A stretch of 64,000 bases of DNA from Viola odorata (GCA_963691705.1 OY829537.1:77335352-77399351), one strand, 5' to 3'; counted from the first letter of the stretch, positions 34,465-46,149 are shown. The notes: a model not told the origin generated them from the letters alone. Program-made: numbers and translations.

Positions 34465-34960
34465 AAATTGAAATTATGAAAATTGACATGCCGTTGGGCA
34501 TGGTTTAGAAATTGAAATTATGAAAATAGACATGCCGTTGGGCATGGTTTAGAAATTGAAATTATGCTAAAATTGACATGCCGTTGGGCATGGTTTAGAA
34601 ATTGAAATTATGCTAAAATTGACATGCCGTTGGGCATGGTTTAGAAATTGAAATTGACATGCCGTTGGGCATGGTTTAGAAATTGAAATTATGAGAATTG
34701 ACATGCCGTTGGGCATGGTCTAGAATTATGCTAAATTTGACATGCCGTTGGGCATGGTCTAGAAATTGAAATTGAAATTTGACATGCCGTTGGGCATGGT
34801 CTAGAAATTGAAATTTGACATGCCGTTGGGCATGGTCTAGAAATTGAAATTGAAATTTGACATGCCGTTGGGCATGGTCTAGAAATTGAAATTTGACATG
34901 TCATTGGGCATGGTCTAGATATTGAAATTATGAATTTGACATGCCGTTGGGCATGGTCTA
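34441..34960 (+). repeat. 13-copy minisatellite with hairpin core, starting inside pol
   Basis: The core GACATGCCGTTGGGCATGGT recurs at 34441, 34485, 34529, 34575, 34621, 34656, 34700, 34739, 34781, 34817, 34859, 34895 and 34938. Periods are 35-46 bp because the spacer (TTAGAAATTGAAATTATG type) varies. Each core contains CATGCC-gttg-GGCATG, a perfect 6-bp stem with a 4-base loop; only copy 12 breaks it. The first copy encodes the last residues of integrase (DMPLGMV) and its stop. Early copies have GGTTTAG, later ones GGTCTAG, showing stepwise expansion. Confidence 0.95.
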
Positions 34961-35034
34961 ACAATTGTTGTGGAAATATTTCTTGTTCCTTGTTGGTTGT
35001 CTGTGTAATGTGCAGATAATAAGGAAAGGAGGAT

Positions 35035-35520
35035 GTTGGGGGTGAAAAGTCCTAGCCTTGGGGCAGAATGGGCTAATGCAGATGGGTCGTCAAGACGAGG
35101 CACGCCCCGGCGATCCTGGAAATATATGGTGCTGGAAGTGAAAAATTCTGGCCTTGTGAGGCCGGCCTTGATCAGGTGGCTCGCTAAGACGAGACACGCT
35201 CCAGCACTGTCGGGAGTGAAAAATCCTATCCTGGGGAAACCCAGAGAGGGCACGCCCTGACTCCCCTGGGAGTGTAAAGTCCTATCCATGTGACAGCCCG
35301 TGCTCACATAGGCGGATGATCATTAAGTGAGGCACGACCCTAGGGAAGATAAAAACTCCACCTCGGAAGTGAAAATCCTATCCTTACGAGGGTAGCGCTA
35401 ACATAGGCACCTCGTTAAGAAGGGGCACGTTCCGAGGTGCGAGGACAACGCTGAGGAAGTGAAAAGTCCTATCCTCGTGAAGGCCGACCCTGATCAGGCA
35501 GCGCACTGAGAGGTGGCACT
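35035..35520 (+). repeat. Degenerate 55-100 bp repeats in Tat C 3' region
   Basis: A block of the form GGAAGTGAAAAGTCCTATCC recurs, more or less altered, near 35040, 35135, 35213, 35268, 35365 and 35455, followed by words such as AAGACGAGGCACGC. There is no coding content. The repeats are too diverged for a fixed period. Confidence 0.7.
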
Positions 35521-35609
35521 TCCCGGCCGATTGAGGAAATGCGAGAAGTCACGGTACCCCAGCTAGTAACCGGAAGGGACAAACCCGGTGAAGTTTGGCT
35601 GGAAGAGTA

Positions 35610-35890
35610 CGTGACACGAGCGACATCGGGGGAGATCGCGCCAAGTGAGTTAGGGAAATACGCGCCCATACCCCAAGGTAATTAAGATATTTTAGTAGAT
35701 GTCGCTACTAATGTAAATGATAAGTGAAAATGTGCAGAAAATTCAACACAAGCGACATCTCGGAAGGATCGCGCTAAGTAAGTGAGGAGCGCGCGCGACA
35801 GTGGCCCAAGGTAACTAAGGCTTTTTGGGAATATGTCGTTACTAACGAAAGTTATAAGTAAAATGTACAGAAAAATTAGTAAAGTGTGAA
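35610..35890 (+). repeat. Two diverged 132-bp tandem units in Tat C 3' region
   Basis: Unit 1 begins ACGAGCGACATCGGGG (about 35615) and unit 2 ACAAGCGACATCTCGG (about 35747). Both continue with GATCGCGC-AAGTxAGT, a GCGC block, CCCAAGGTAA, a GTCG-TACTAA word and AATGT-CAGAAAA. The period at CGACATC is 132 bp. Confidence 0.8.
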
Positions 35891-36273
35891 AGTGATGGAG
35901 CACTTGGAAAATAATGACGCCGCGGAGAGGCAGTGCATCTAAAGGGAAGATCCAGTCGTCTCAAACACGGTACGAGATAATGGTAAGGAGCGGATCTACC
36001 CTATTGCGCGGAGAGAAATGCGCGACGACATGGCGTGTTGGGACTCCGCAAGGGAAGTTCGAAGGCACAGGCCACGTCAGTTCAACGGTGGCAGCCAGTT
36101 TTGAAAGAAGGGCTAACGAAAGTAAAGTGAAAAAGATCATCGATAAAGTAAAATGAGGGCAAATTGTGCAAACTGTTTATACAAGAGGGGATACTTGTTT
36201 AAACAAAAGGCCCCAAAAACACAAAAAGGGCAAAGAAGTCAGGGCGCCCGATGGACAAAAAGAGAAGTGACAT
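35891..36273. other. Tat C spacer, no gene seen
   Basis: Between the tandem repeats and the end of the delta antisense gene. No recognised feature; it presumably includes the 3' UTR and terminator of delta on the minus strand. Confidence 0.4.
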
Positions 36274-38572
36274 TTACGGCCTGGGTATGCTGTTGTCCCC
36301 CTCGTCATGCCGTGGCCTCTTCACTTGGCGGTAGCCCTCTTCCGTGAGGAACCTGGACTTCTGCTTGAAGAGGCGGATGATGGCATCAGCGTCGAAGAAA
36401 TTACGGCCGTGACGCTCAATGAAGCAGTCGGCCATGAGGCCTGCAGTTTGTTCCAGAAACCATTTACATTTGTCCGTCGTTTCCTCCATAAGCGCGGCAT
36501 TCTTACTTTGCTCCGCTTGAAGGGCGGCATCCCTCGTGGCCTGGTGTCCTTTGGCCTCTTCCAACTCTTTTCTCGCAACTCCTAAACTGGGTTCCGCACA
36601 TTGTCGCTCTTCAACACACTTCCTCAGCTCTTCCTGAGTTTTATTAAGCTCCCTTTGGTACTTGTTGATTTCTTCCAAGAGCTGGTAATTAGTGTTGCGC
36701 CATTCCTGGGAGGAATATTGGAGAGAGCTCATTCGTCTCGTCGCATTCCTAGACCAGTAATGGAAACCCTGAAAGCTAGAGAACAACTGGGTTCTTATTT
36801 GCTGCAGTTGCTCACCCTCGGCAACGGAGAGGAAGGCCTGCTCCTCCTCTTCAACCGACAACAGATGTCCAGCCAGATAGGCGGATATCGCTAGGGAGCT
36901 GTCGCTTCCCAATGCTGGGAATCTGCGCCGGTGAATGTTGCTTAAATCAACCTGATGGGTGGCGGCCCCGCTAGAGAGTATAGTGCTTAGGTCAGCCACC
37001 ATGCGCGGAGTTTCCATGGGGGGAAGAGAGGGAGAGATTGTTTGAGCAGCAGCAGGAATGAAGAAGACATCAGGAGGGGACGGAGGGGAACGATTAGATG
37101 GTCCAGTTGGTAGGGATGGAAAATCCTCCTCTGCAAGATCCTCCAGAAAATCCAAGGGATTGCCAGGTGGAGGAGATGACGCGGCAAAAGAAGAGTGAAG
37201 CGGCCAGAGGTAGCCCCATTTCCTTCCAGACCAGAGCCTTGCCTGGTGACGCTGCCTTGCCTTTCCTGACCAGCGACAAAGTTGTCCGCTGAAGGGGTGT
37301 CTTCATTAAGACGCGGTCGCTTGGGGTCAAGAATGCCTGACAAATCCATGCCGTCGCGCGAAGGAGTAGCAGAAGAGGCAACAGCGGCGGTATCCTACGT
37401 GCAAAAGAAATAGGGGAATTAAGAAGTGGACAAAGTATAGATAGACAGAGAAAAGTGTGAAAAAACCACCTGAACAGGCGGACGGGTAGGAGCGATAACG
37501 CGGAGGCGGAGAGTTCTTTTCGTCTTTTTTGCAAGGGGAGGACGAGAAGATGACGCCCGTGTAGGAACAACGCTAGGGGAGGAAATTGGCTCAGTAGTAG
37601 ATGTGGCAGTAGCCTCTGCTCGAGGAAGAGAAGAGGACTCAGGTGCAGAAGTGGACGCGTGCGTGGTGTCAGTCACGGCACCAGTCGAGGCGGCAGAAAG
37701 AGCCCTTTTTTCTCTCTTCTGCTGAGCTCTTCTCTCTCTTCTCTTGCTGCAATCAGGTTTCCACCCGGCGGGAGGATCTGTAGAGAAGAAAAGAATGTTA
37801 GAGTTAGTATTAACGTGGAGCAGCGAACGAAGGGATGGTGCTCACTTTGAATGCAATCCTGGATGTCGCCCCGACACGCGAGTTCGCGAGTGCGAACACC
37901 AGGAATCCCTGACAGGTTGAGTAGCTTGTCCAGCCAGCCTTGGTCAACGGGTCCTAACTCTAGCCTGCCACCCCAGGCAGCATCCTTGATGACTAGATTA
38001 AACCCGCTCCGCCACAAAGGCTGGGGTAGATTGATGATGAAGAATCTTTTTTTCCAAGCATCAATAGAAGATTCAAGGAATAACAGCTTCCAGGTAAAGG
38101 GGTTTAGAGCCTCAACATCATAGCGAGGCGATATCGCTATGATGCCACTGTTATGATGGTATAATTGAAAAAGGGAGCGAAGTAACAACAAGGAAGGAGA
38201 TTCATTCCCTATATATCTACAGAGGGCTATAAAAGCATAAATGCCACAATAGTCGTTTGGACTCAATTGGGCAGCATTCAGATCAAATTCAAAGAGTAAC
38301 TCAGCAATTAAAGGATCTAGAGGCAGCCGAAAACCATAATGAAACATTTTGGCATAAAGAACCTTACGGTTGCCAGGTAATTCGCTATTAAGGCGAAGGG
38401 ACTTCGGGGCAACTTCAGTAGAATACCCCTCCAACTGGTCGAGAGTGGCATTATAGCTCCGCAGGCGCCGTCGAAGGACGGCGGTGGAAGCAATGGTGGA
38501 AACAGTAGTATCAATATCCCCCTCCCCAGTAGAGTGGGAAGTAGAGTGGGGATAGCGGTGGTTGCGAGCCAT
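36274..38572 (-). pseudogene. Antisense gene delta of Tat C (Transposase_28-like plus coiled coil), three exons
   Basis: Proposed exons on the minus strand are 38572-37846, 37777-37470 and 37394-36274, with introns of 68 and 75 nt that have GT-AG ends (donors GTGAGC and GTGGTT; acceptors CTCTACAG and GCACGTAG). Joining exons 1 and 2 keeps one open frame. Exon 1 has KVLYAKMFHYGFRLPL, LNAAQLSPNDYCGIYAF and WRSGFNLVIKDAAW, resembling the putative gypsy-type family Transposase_28. Exon 2 is basic, then Ser/Thr/Pro-rich. Exon 3 ends in a long heptad region (YQLLEEINKYQREL, EELRKC, LEEAKG), probably a coiled coil. A frame change between about 37170 and 37250 breaks exon 3. The function is unknown. 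It is a paralogue of gamma next to it. Confidence 0.72.
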
Positions 38573-38730
38573 GTGCAAGGTTAAAAGAAGGATAGAGAGG
38601 AAGGTACCTGTGTTGAGAAGAAGATCGGGCGGCGGCGGATCGTAGGAGGAAGGAGAGGAATTGTCTTTTCTTTCTTTTCATTTTTCAAAAGAGAAAGGTA
38701 ACAAAAGATAAAAAGAAAGCACGTAGGGGT

Positions 38731-38737
38731 TTTTATA
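38731..38737 (-). promoter_or_regulatory. Possible TATA box of antisense gene delta
   Basis: TATAAAAACCCC on the minus strand, about 160 bp before the delta ATG. The distance is longer than for alpha and beta, so a leader or another start is possible. Confidence 0.4.
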
Positions 38738-39236
38738 ACCCTAAGGACTAAAGGGAACGACGGGTCAAGCGATCGTGGTGTGTGACGTGTCAAGGGCAAA
38801 GAGGCGCGCCAAGCGGGTGCAACCCCTGAGGAGCGAAAAGACATGTTCAGCCCGCCAGTCTTTTAGCGTTCCCCTTTGATGACATGTGGGCTCAGGGCAT
38901 CATGACTGTCTCCTCCGTATCAAGTAAAAGGAGTCAGAGCATTAAATGCTCTGAAAAGGGCGCAGTTAAACCCGGCAAAAAGGAGCGGCAAGATGTAATG
39001 CCACGGCATGCAAGTGGCAAAGTGCGAAGAAAATGTAGTCAAGCAGCATGTGATAAAGGGCGACATCGTATTGAAACACGCATTATTTGGTCAAGATTAC
39101 AAGATCTGTTAATTATTACAAGCAAGGAGGCGACATCAAAGCTCGAACGGGAAAAATAATACAATAAGGGATTAAGTAAAGAAGCGACACTCCCTTTCAA
39201 GCGGCATCAAATGGGCCCTCCCCAGGCACTAATCTA
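38738..39236. other. Tat C spacer between gamma and delta, no gene seen
   Basis: Intergenic between the antisense genes. It contains two plus-strand GCGACATC words (near 39060 and 39130). Confidence 0.4.
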
Positions 39237-41402
39237 CTACTCTTCTTCGGAGGAGAAGAAACCCTCTTGGCCCTCATCAATCTCTTTCATCCTTGCGGAG
39301 GCATACCTGGCGACTTCAGCGGGATCAGCGGACCTGCTGCGGTGCTGATCTGTCACCCCGACGATAAAGGCTTGTTCAGTCTTCTTCTTCCACCAGGTCA
39401 CCTTCTTGAAAGCTTTCGACAGGTCCGCATCGCAGGAGGATACCTCCTCAAGAAGGAATGAGTTCTTTTTCCTCTCAGCCACCAGCTCAGCCTCTAAAGC
39501 TTCAACCTGAGCTTTTCCTTTAGGCCTTTCCCGAGTAAGGTCAGCGCGGCACTCGCGCAGCTCGGCCTGAGCGCGTTTGTGGAGTCGCAACAGCTCCTCT
39601 ACCTTTGCTAAGGCACCAGAGTTTTGAGATTGTGTACCACGAGCCTTGATGAAGTAATGAAGCTGTCGAAAGGCAGCAAGGCAGTTGTTCATGATGCGCA
39701 TATACTGAACTTCGGGAGGAAGTTGCAGTAGCCCACTTTCCTCCTCGGAGGCGCGAAACATTTTGCAGGCCAAGATAGCCGTGGGCTGATCTTGTGATAA
39801 GGGGTCTGATATACCCAGGGCACGGAACCCGTCAGTCCCAAATTTTGACAGATTTAGCTGGTGAGAGGGGGCTCCTTGAGGCCCGTCGCGGGAAAGATCA
39901 GCAACAAAGGAAGGGGCGGAGATACCGCCTAAGCCCCCAACGTCTCGAATTGAAGTAAGGAACAACGGGCAAGGGGACTTCGGGAGAGAGTGAGGAGAAC
40001 CAGGACTACTTGGGACTGAGGGATGTACTTCAGGAATGCAGGGGCCAATGGGCGAGTGGGGAGGCTCCACGACAGGAGTGGAATCTGCAGCGGATGACGG
40101 CATCATCGCGGCAGAGGAGGTCTTGTTGGGGGCAGCCAGCCCTAGAGTCGAGGAAGCACCACCCAGTGAAGCGGCGCCCCCCTTTGTGGTGTCAGGAGAA
40201 ACGGTAGCCTGGGAAGCGACGGTATTTGCAGTATTGGCAAGAGGAGATTGAGCCGTCATCCTTGTCACTTGAGCTTCGCTGGCCTCCCGTAGCTTCTTCT
40301 GTTGAGCTGAGGAAGCCGGGTAGAGGCTCAACTCTGTGTCCATGTCCTCCATGTCCTCGACTCCGTAGGAGAAAATCTTTGTCTCAGTCACTGGCAAACC
40401 AGACCCAGACCTCTTCTTCCGACTGGGTAACTAGTTCTCCACGAAGCGGGAAGTGCGGAAGGAGGAACCGCTTTCCCTGGAAAGAATCTCGTCTAAGGCT
40501 CTTTTCTTTATGGGCATGCGGTGATCAGCTCGAGCCCCAGTGGGAGTAGAGGGAGCAGCCCTTGCAGGGGCGACAACCTTGTGAGGAGCGTCACCTTTGA
40601 AAAGCGGTCGAGCGATAGTCTCCCCTGCGAAAAGTTATGTTAGTAAACAAGGGGTAAGCAAGGCAGCGGCGAAGCTCAAAAGCTCACCTATGGTGCACTC
40701 AGTTAAAGGCCTGTACAAAGCAAAGTTTCGGATCTGGAAAGAGGACTCCATCTCCAGTAAAGCGTTGGCTTGATCCAACTCTTCCCTACACAGAGGCGCT
40801 GGCCTCGCCCAAACAACTACCTCCAGGTTGAAGTCAGGACGCCATAGGCGAGAGGGTAATTCGACAACGAAGAAACCGCTCTTCCAGTTTTTGACGTTCT
40901 CCTCAAATTCTCAAAATTTCTGCCAAAAAGGCCTCACTAGAGCATCATCCCATCTTGGAATAATATTAATGAAGCCATCGCGAAAAGCCAGAGTTAAGAA
41001 CTTGCGAAATAAAGCGACAGAGGGAGCAAGAATATCTTTTAATTCGCAAGCACGAAGGAAGGCGTAGATGTAACTCCATGAGGAAGGGGTGATCTGCGCA
41101 GGGTTAAGCCCGGGCTCGCGTAGCACACGCTCTAGCGTGTCATGAATTGGGAGGCGGAACCCATATTGAAACATTTTAAAATAAAGAATCCTATGAGTTT
41201 TCCAGAGCAGGCTATGAAGCCTCATGGTGTCAGAAGGAATAGTGGGGCGATAGCCGCAGGGGAAGGTAATGTTATTGCTTTCCAATTCGAGGCGTAAGAC
41301 AGTAGGGCAAGTAAAGATGCTAGGGGTGTTTTCAAGCTCGGGATATCGAGAAATTGGTCTAGGGGTAGCTAAAGAACTAGATTGAGATCTCGTGCGAGGC
41401 AT
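39237..41402 (-). pseudogene. Antisense gene gamma of Tat C (Transposase_28-like plus coiled coil), two exons
   Basis: Exons on the minus strand are 41402-40688 and 40624-39237, with a 63-nt intron (donor GTGAGC, acceptor TTCGCAG). The exons sum to exactly 701 codons in one frame, which supports the model. Only two nonsense codons occur: TGA near 40911 (fits CGA) and TAG at 40431-40433 (fits CAG). Exon 1 shows NITFPCGYRP, RILYFKMFQYGFRLPI, LNPAQITPSSWSYIYAFL and IIPRWDD. Exon 2 has a Pro/Ser-rich centre, then FVADLS, HQLNLSKFGTDGFRALGI and FRQLHYF, then a coiled coil (AKVEELLRLHKRAQAEL, VEALEAELVAERKK) and an acidic end. It is homologous to gamma in element D and a paralogue of delta. The function is unknown. 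Confidence 0.78.
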
Positions 41403-41900
41403 GATAGATAAAGCAGCAAAGGAAAATCAAAAGCAAGATCGAGCAGAATACCTTGAGAGGGAGAAGACTGAAATTAATAGGCGAGTCGTCTGGATGCGAA
41501 TGAGAGAATTTCCTCGAAGCGAGCAAAAAATGAAGAGAGTTCTGAAGTATAAAAAGGAGCAAAAAGGTACAAAGAGGAAGCTTTTTTCCTTTTAAAAGAG
41601 ACGGTGGAAAAGTCAGACAGAAGGGCAACCTATCACAGCAAGACACGTACGGGACAAACGGGACACGTGGAAAGACCCTGACAGAAACGTAAAGTCAAGC
41701 GCTCGCCTCGAATTCCGTAAAGAAAGACTCGGTAATTACAAGAAACCCCGCAAAGATGGTCGCATGAAGCGGTAATCGGCTACCCAGCGGCAGTTATACC
41801 AAAAGTGAAAAGAAAAAGGCAAATAACATTTTGTTTCATTTTATTCCATCTTATTTATTGAAAGAGAAAGCCAGCGGCATCTACAATAAGTGCGACATCG
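41403..41900. other. Tat C spacer between beta and gamma, no gene seen
   Basis: Includes the presumed gamma promoter on the minus strand; only a weak TTTATAC-type sequence near 41550 is seen. A GCGACATC word lies at 41892. Confidence 0.35.
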
Positions 41901-42389
41901 TCAGTCTTCGTCCGCCCAGTGTATGTCATAGACGTAATCATAATCCTCCGGAGACGATGGCGACCCACTGTTATAGAAAGGAAAGGGCTCGTCAATCTTG
42001 AAAGGCCTTTTACCAAGCCCAGTCGCGGAACCTGTCGCAGGGGCAGTTTCCTCCTTTGAAGCGGCGTGGGAGCTTTCCTCTAGGGTCGGGGTAACCAGTC
42101 ATGGGGCGGCATCTTGTATAGAAGTCCTGTCCTTGGGAAAAGGACAAGGAACGGATGGTGGCGCTTCATCCTTTTGCCGCAGTGAAAGATAGTGAGGTTC
42201 AAAGTCGGCAAAGAAGGAGTCAAAATATTGTTTCTTTGTTTTCTTCAATCTCTTGCGACCCCGACACTTTACGGAATGTCTGGCAGGCCTCCAAGGGGGT
42301 GAGAGTGGAGGATTATCGGAGTCGGGAGAAGTTAGAGGGGTCGGAGGAGAATCACGGGCAGTAGTGTACAAAAAACGGGAGTCAGCCAT
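41901..42389 (-). pseudogene. Antisense gene beta of Tat C (small acidic/Pro-rich protein)
   Basis: The frame from ATG 42389 to TGA 41901 is 162 codons with one internal TGA near 42099 (fits CGA to TGA). It starts MADSRFLYTTARDSPP, then has a Pro/Ser stretch, a basic patch (RGRKRLKKTKKQ, possible nuclear localisation signal), and an acidic Tyr-rich end (EDYDYVYDIHWADED). Element D encodes a shortened relative starting MADSHFLDTFARDSPP in the equivalent place. A TATA box lies 67 bp upstream. No known family was recognised. Confidence 0.6.
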
Positions 42390-42455
42390 GGAAATGTCAG
42401 TAAGAGTGAGAAGAAAGAAGAAAAAAGATGAACAGAGAAAGAGAGGAAGAACCCC

Positions 42456-42463
42456 ATTATATA
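42456..42463 (-). promoter_or_regulatory. TATA box of antisense gene beta
   Basis: The minus strand reads CTATATAATGG, 67 bp before the ATG, a normal distance for a plant core promoter with a short leader. Confidence 0.6.
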
Positions 42464-42689
42464 GCCGAGGTGAGGAAGCGTGCCTGCCTTTTCGCGTATT
42501 ATCGAGGACAATTAATGCTATCAGGGATAACGTCCATTGGGGGAAAGATGTGACTCCGCAACTGTTTAAAGTCTGCACCAGCCAGGAGGCACCGAAATCG
42601 TTGCCCAATCCGTTAACACCAAAAAAATGGCGCAAAATATATTCAGAACGGATGCGATAGGGGAAAATCGTCATTATGAGCCAGGCAGG

Positions 42690-44330
42690 TGATCGTCACT
42701 CAAATATACTTAAATTTATCCTGATGCCTAAATGCACAAATTAATGTGTATAGAGCAAGACAGGGTCGAACCGCAGAGATTGAAGGAATGAATTGCTAGT
42801 GAACAAGTATGACAAGGCAATATGCAACAGATCTAACCAAAGTAACAATAAAGGGGGGGGGGGGGGGGGGGTTATGTTGATTAATAAATTAATCAACGCA
42901 GAGTAGGGGAGCTAACAAAGCAGAATTGAAAAGTACTTATCTAGGGCACGAAAGTAAATCGTAATCCAGGGCTAGAGATGTAAATTGTAATCCAGAATAA
43001 GAGATGTAAACAGATCGAATGCAGGAAAAGTAATGAAAAGGATATTAATCAAATAAGACGAGATCTTAGCGAAAGGTGCTCCCTTGGGTTGTTTTCTAGG
43101 TCGGCTATTCATCGGTGCAGAGGTTTTCCAGACTCATGTGCAGATCTGATATAGGGACCGCGTTTCCACACCGCATCCCCTGCTTACCTTCGTAGATAAA
43201 AGTCACCCCCCGTTTCCACATATGGGGTGACCTTGACGTTCAGCCATCCTCCCAGCTACCTTCCTAGTCATTAAAAGGTAGCCTTGACCGTCCGGCCTGT
43301 CATGGGCTCGAAGTAGGGAGGCTAAATTCAGAACGCCTATGAAGGAGAGGTAAGACAGATCTAGGGCGTGATAGCTCAGCTTGTCAGACTCGTATCGCAT
43401 ACCCTAGATAACTGTTTACCCCTAGGTGAGGCCTCTCGCGCTGCCTCCCCCAAGTGCCTGCTCTAACTCTAGGGCTTCTCGTCAGTTATAACCCTAGAAT
43501 ATGACGTTACTCATGCAGAAATACTAAAAGATGATCAAGCTCTTAACATTTCTAGACAAGCATGTAATTAAATCGCTAGACAGTTATGTGTCACAAAAGA
43601 ATATGTTAAGCATGCATTAGACCTCTTAGCCGAACCCTACAACCCGTGGAACACCCTTCACCAAGAAAGGGGTATTTAGCTACTCATACTATAATATAAA
43701 CAGTAGGTAGATATAATCATACAATGATAAAACAAAGAAAGTAAAAAAGGAGTAGAGTAAACCGATAGATTAATTAAATAATCGAAGAGGAAAGTTGTTG
43801 ACAATGGCTGCTCTCTTGATCGAGAAGAGGAGATGATCCCTAGAAAATAAATGCTGAAACTAATGTAAGAAATTATCCTTGGAACAACCGTCCTTACAAA
43901 AACCCTAAAACTATGCTTATATAGCCTAAACTAGCTAGGAGACAAAAACTGCTAAGGGCAATGAGGGCGTGACAGCACATGTCCTTGCAAAAGGAATATT
44001 CTAGGATCCCTGACACGCCTGATGCCTTCTGGAAATGCCTGCGATTCTGTGCGGATCTCAGAAGATGCTTTCTTTGGAAGAAGGCTCAGAACTGTCGAGG
44101 CCTTGAGACAACGCACTGGTTTGGTTCGCGTCGAGGCCTTGACAACATTCTTTCTTCTAGGCGTGGAAAATGGAAGTCCTCAGAAATGCTCTAAAATTGC
44201 TTCTTATCGGCCTTTTCCCTCCTTTGATGCTAATCTGCAAATAAGAGTGAAATGAGGGTCAAATGACGACTTCGAGCCCCCGAAAGGGCTAGAAAAGAAG
44301 GTAAAATCATGATCATGAAACGTGCTATCA
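42690..44330 (-). repeat. Athila B 3' LTR
   Basis: 1641 bp, starting TGATCGTCACTC and ending GTGCTATCA. It carries a 19-base G-run (42853-42871) and the conserved TATATAAGC on the minus strand near 43914-43923. Confidence 0.95.
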
Positions 44331-46149
44331 AACATCCCCACACTGCCCCTATGCTCGCCCTCGAGCATAAACAAAATTGGAAAGTCACCTCATTCCTAAA
44401 CATACATAATCAACTTCCAACTCCTAGAATTGGCACACCATCCTACAAACTACACCCAACCAGAACACATCCAGACCTAGAAAACACCTGCATCCGGCTG
44501 ATAGAAAAACGACCCTATCAACCAGACTTTTCCATATCTAGCCTAGTCACCAGCAGTCCTCACAAAGATGTGTATTTGCACTCATACTCAGAATAAAATA
44601 TGTGTTTAGGCTACCACTCATGAACGCAAATAACACAACACAGGCATGGTTTGCATGTCAATCCGAGTACTGTAGAACACATGCATGGGCAATCAACAAT
44701 CAGACAAACATCGCATCAGCAAGAAGAAAGAAACAAGATCGAAAGAGCTAGAAAGGTGGAAGAGAGGAGTAGGAGATGAGCAGAAGAGAAATGAGGGGAG
44801 AAAAGAAGGAAGGAAAGGAAGAACCAGGCAAAACCTGGTTGGATCCCTTGGCTGGGAAAAAGCGAAGTGGCGAGGCAGCTTTCATCGAGGGCACGAGATG
44901 ATTCGGGGGCTAGACATAGGTCTTCTTTCAGGGGCAGGAAAAGTCTTCTTATTAAGGCTTCGGATGCGGATGCTTTTACTTGGACGTTCGGTGCCCTTCT
45001 CTTTTTATTTTGAAATTAAATGTTTTTTTAATTTTTTTAAAACTTTTTTTTAATTTTTAATTTTATTTTTTAGAGTAGATAGGAGAGGGCACGAGATGAT
45101 TCTACCAAGGCGCGAAACTTTTGATCTTCCGCTCAGCGCTCGCCCTTGATTTACTTCCAGCATCGATGGTGACTTCTTTTTCGCTTCCCCACACTTGAAT
45201 GTTTCAGGGGCTTGAATTGTATGAATGGTCTAGGGCTCGAAACTCTTTTGAGCTTTTGCTTTTCTTGCCCTAGATTCTTTCTTTTTGGTCTGAAGTCTTT
45301 TTCTTTTGTCTTCCTTCCCCACACTTAAATTCGCCTGCTCGCTTTAGGTGTCTAGCCCTCGACGTTACCCTCAATAATTGCTACCTCACCTGCCAAGGAA
45401 AAAGATCAAGAAAAGGCGAATGGTTAGGAAAGAGTATGAAAAGAAGGGGAATGTCGGGGGCTCGAAAAGAAAAGAGAGAGAGATGGGAGAAAAGAAGGAA
45501 AGAGACATTGATGCGAAGTTTTCTGTCATTTCTAAGCTTTCCCATGTCCTAATAGTGACTATACCTAGGGATATCATGCAAACTTAGACTGTGCCTAGCT
45601 AAGCATTTTTCTCAAAAATAAAAAGGCATGAAGCTCAAATATGCTCACGGGATCAAATTATGACTACTAGTGTCGTGGCCTAGATATAGATATAAGGGCT
45701 AGCAGGTCTAAAAATGCATGTTCAGGCGTAGGTGCTATGGATGTCATGCTTCTTCTATGCATCGAAAGTTGAAAAACACATGCCAAAAATGAGGGTTTGA
45801 AAACTGATAGTGGGAAAATTTTCCTAGCATGGCTAAAAATAAAATCCGAAGATCATGCAATCATGCAGCAAACGTAAAAATAAACATGCGATCACACAGG
45901 CAAAACGCATAAATAACTCCCTCCCCACACTTAGGCAGCGTATTGTCCTCAATGCGGGGAGAGTATAAAAAGGAGTTCAAGAAATATAAGTACAGTACAA
46001 AGTAAAAATAGTAAAATTGTTTAGTGCCCCTTTCGGGGGCTGGAGAGATGAAATTGTTCGGGGGTGGGTTACTGGGGTGGTAAATTTCTGCAGGCAACTT
46101 CAGCCGTCAAAGCTTGAAGTTCCCGCAAGATAAGCTGGAGAAGTCTCAT
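44331..46149 (-). other. Athila B 3' non-coding region with repeated polypurine-like motif
   Basis: Equivalent to 17130-18877 of copy A. The presumed polypurine tract lies next to the LTR (44331-44344), and AGTGTGGGGA-type words (minus strand) recur near 45186, 45317 and 45922. No coding frame is seen. Confidence 0.6.

Noticed and set aside
34441..34969. CRISPR-like look of the regular 20-bp core with variable spacers
   Set aside because: The spacers are themselves repeats of one AT-rich sequence, the array begins inside pol codons, and this is a plant retrotransposon; it is a minisatellite.
42190..42660. Plus-strand frames over the beta region
   Set aside because: They oppose beta, whose minus-strand frame has a TATA box and a relative in D; the plus-strand frames have no relative.
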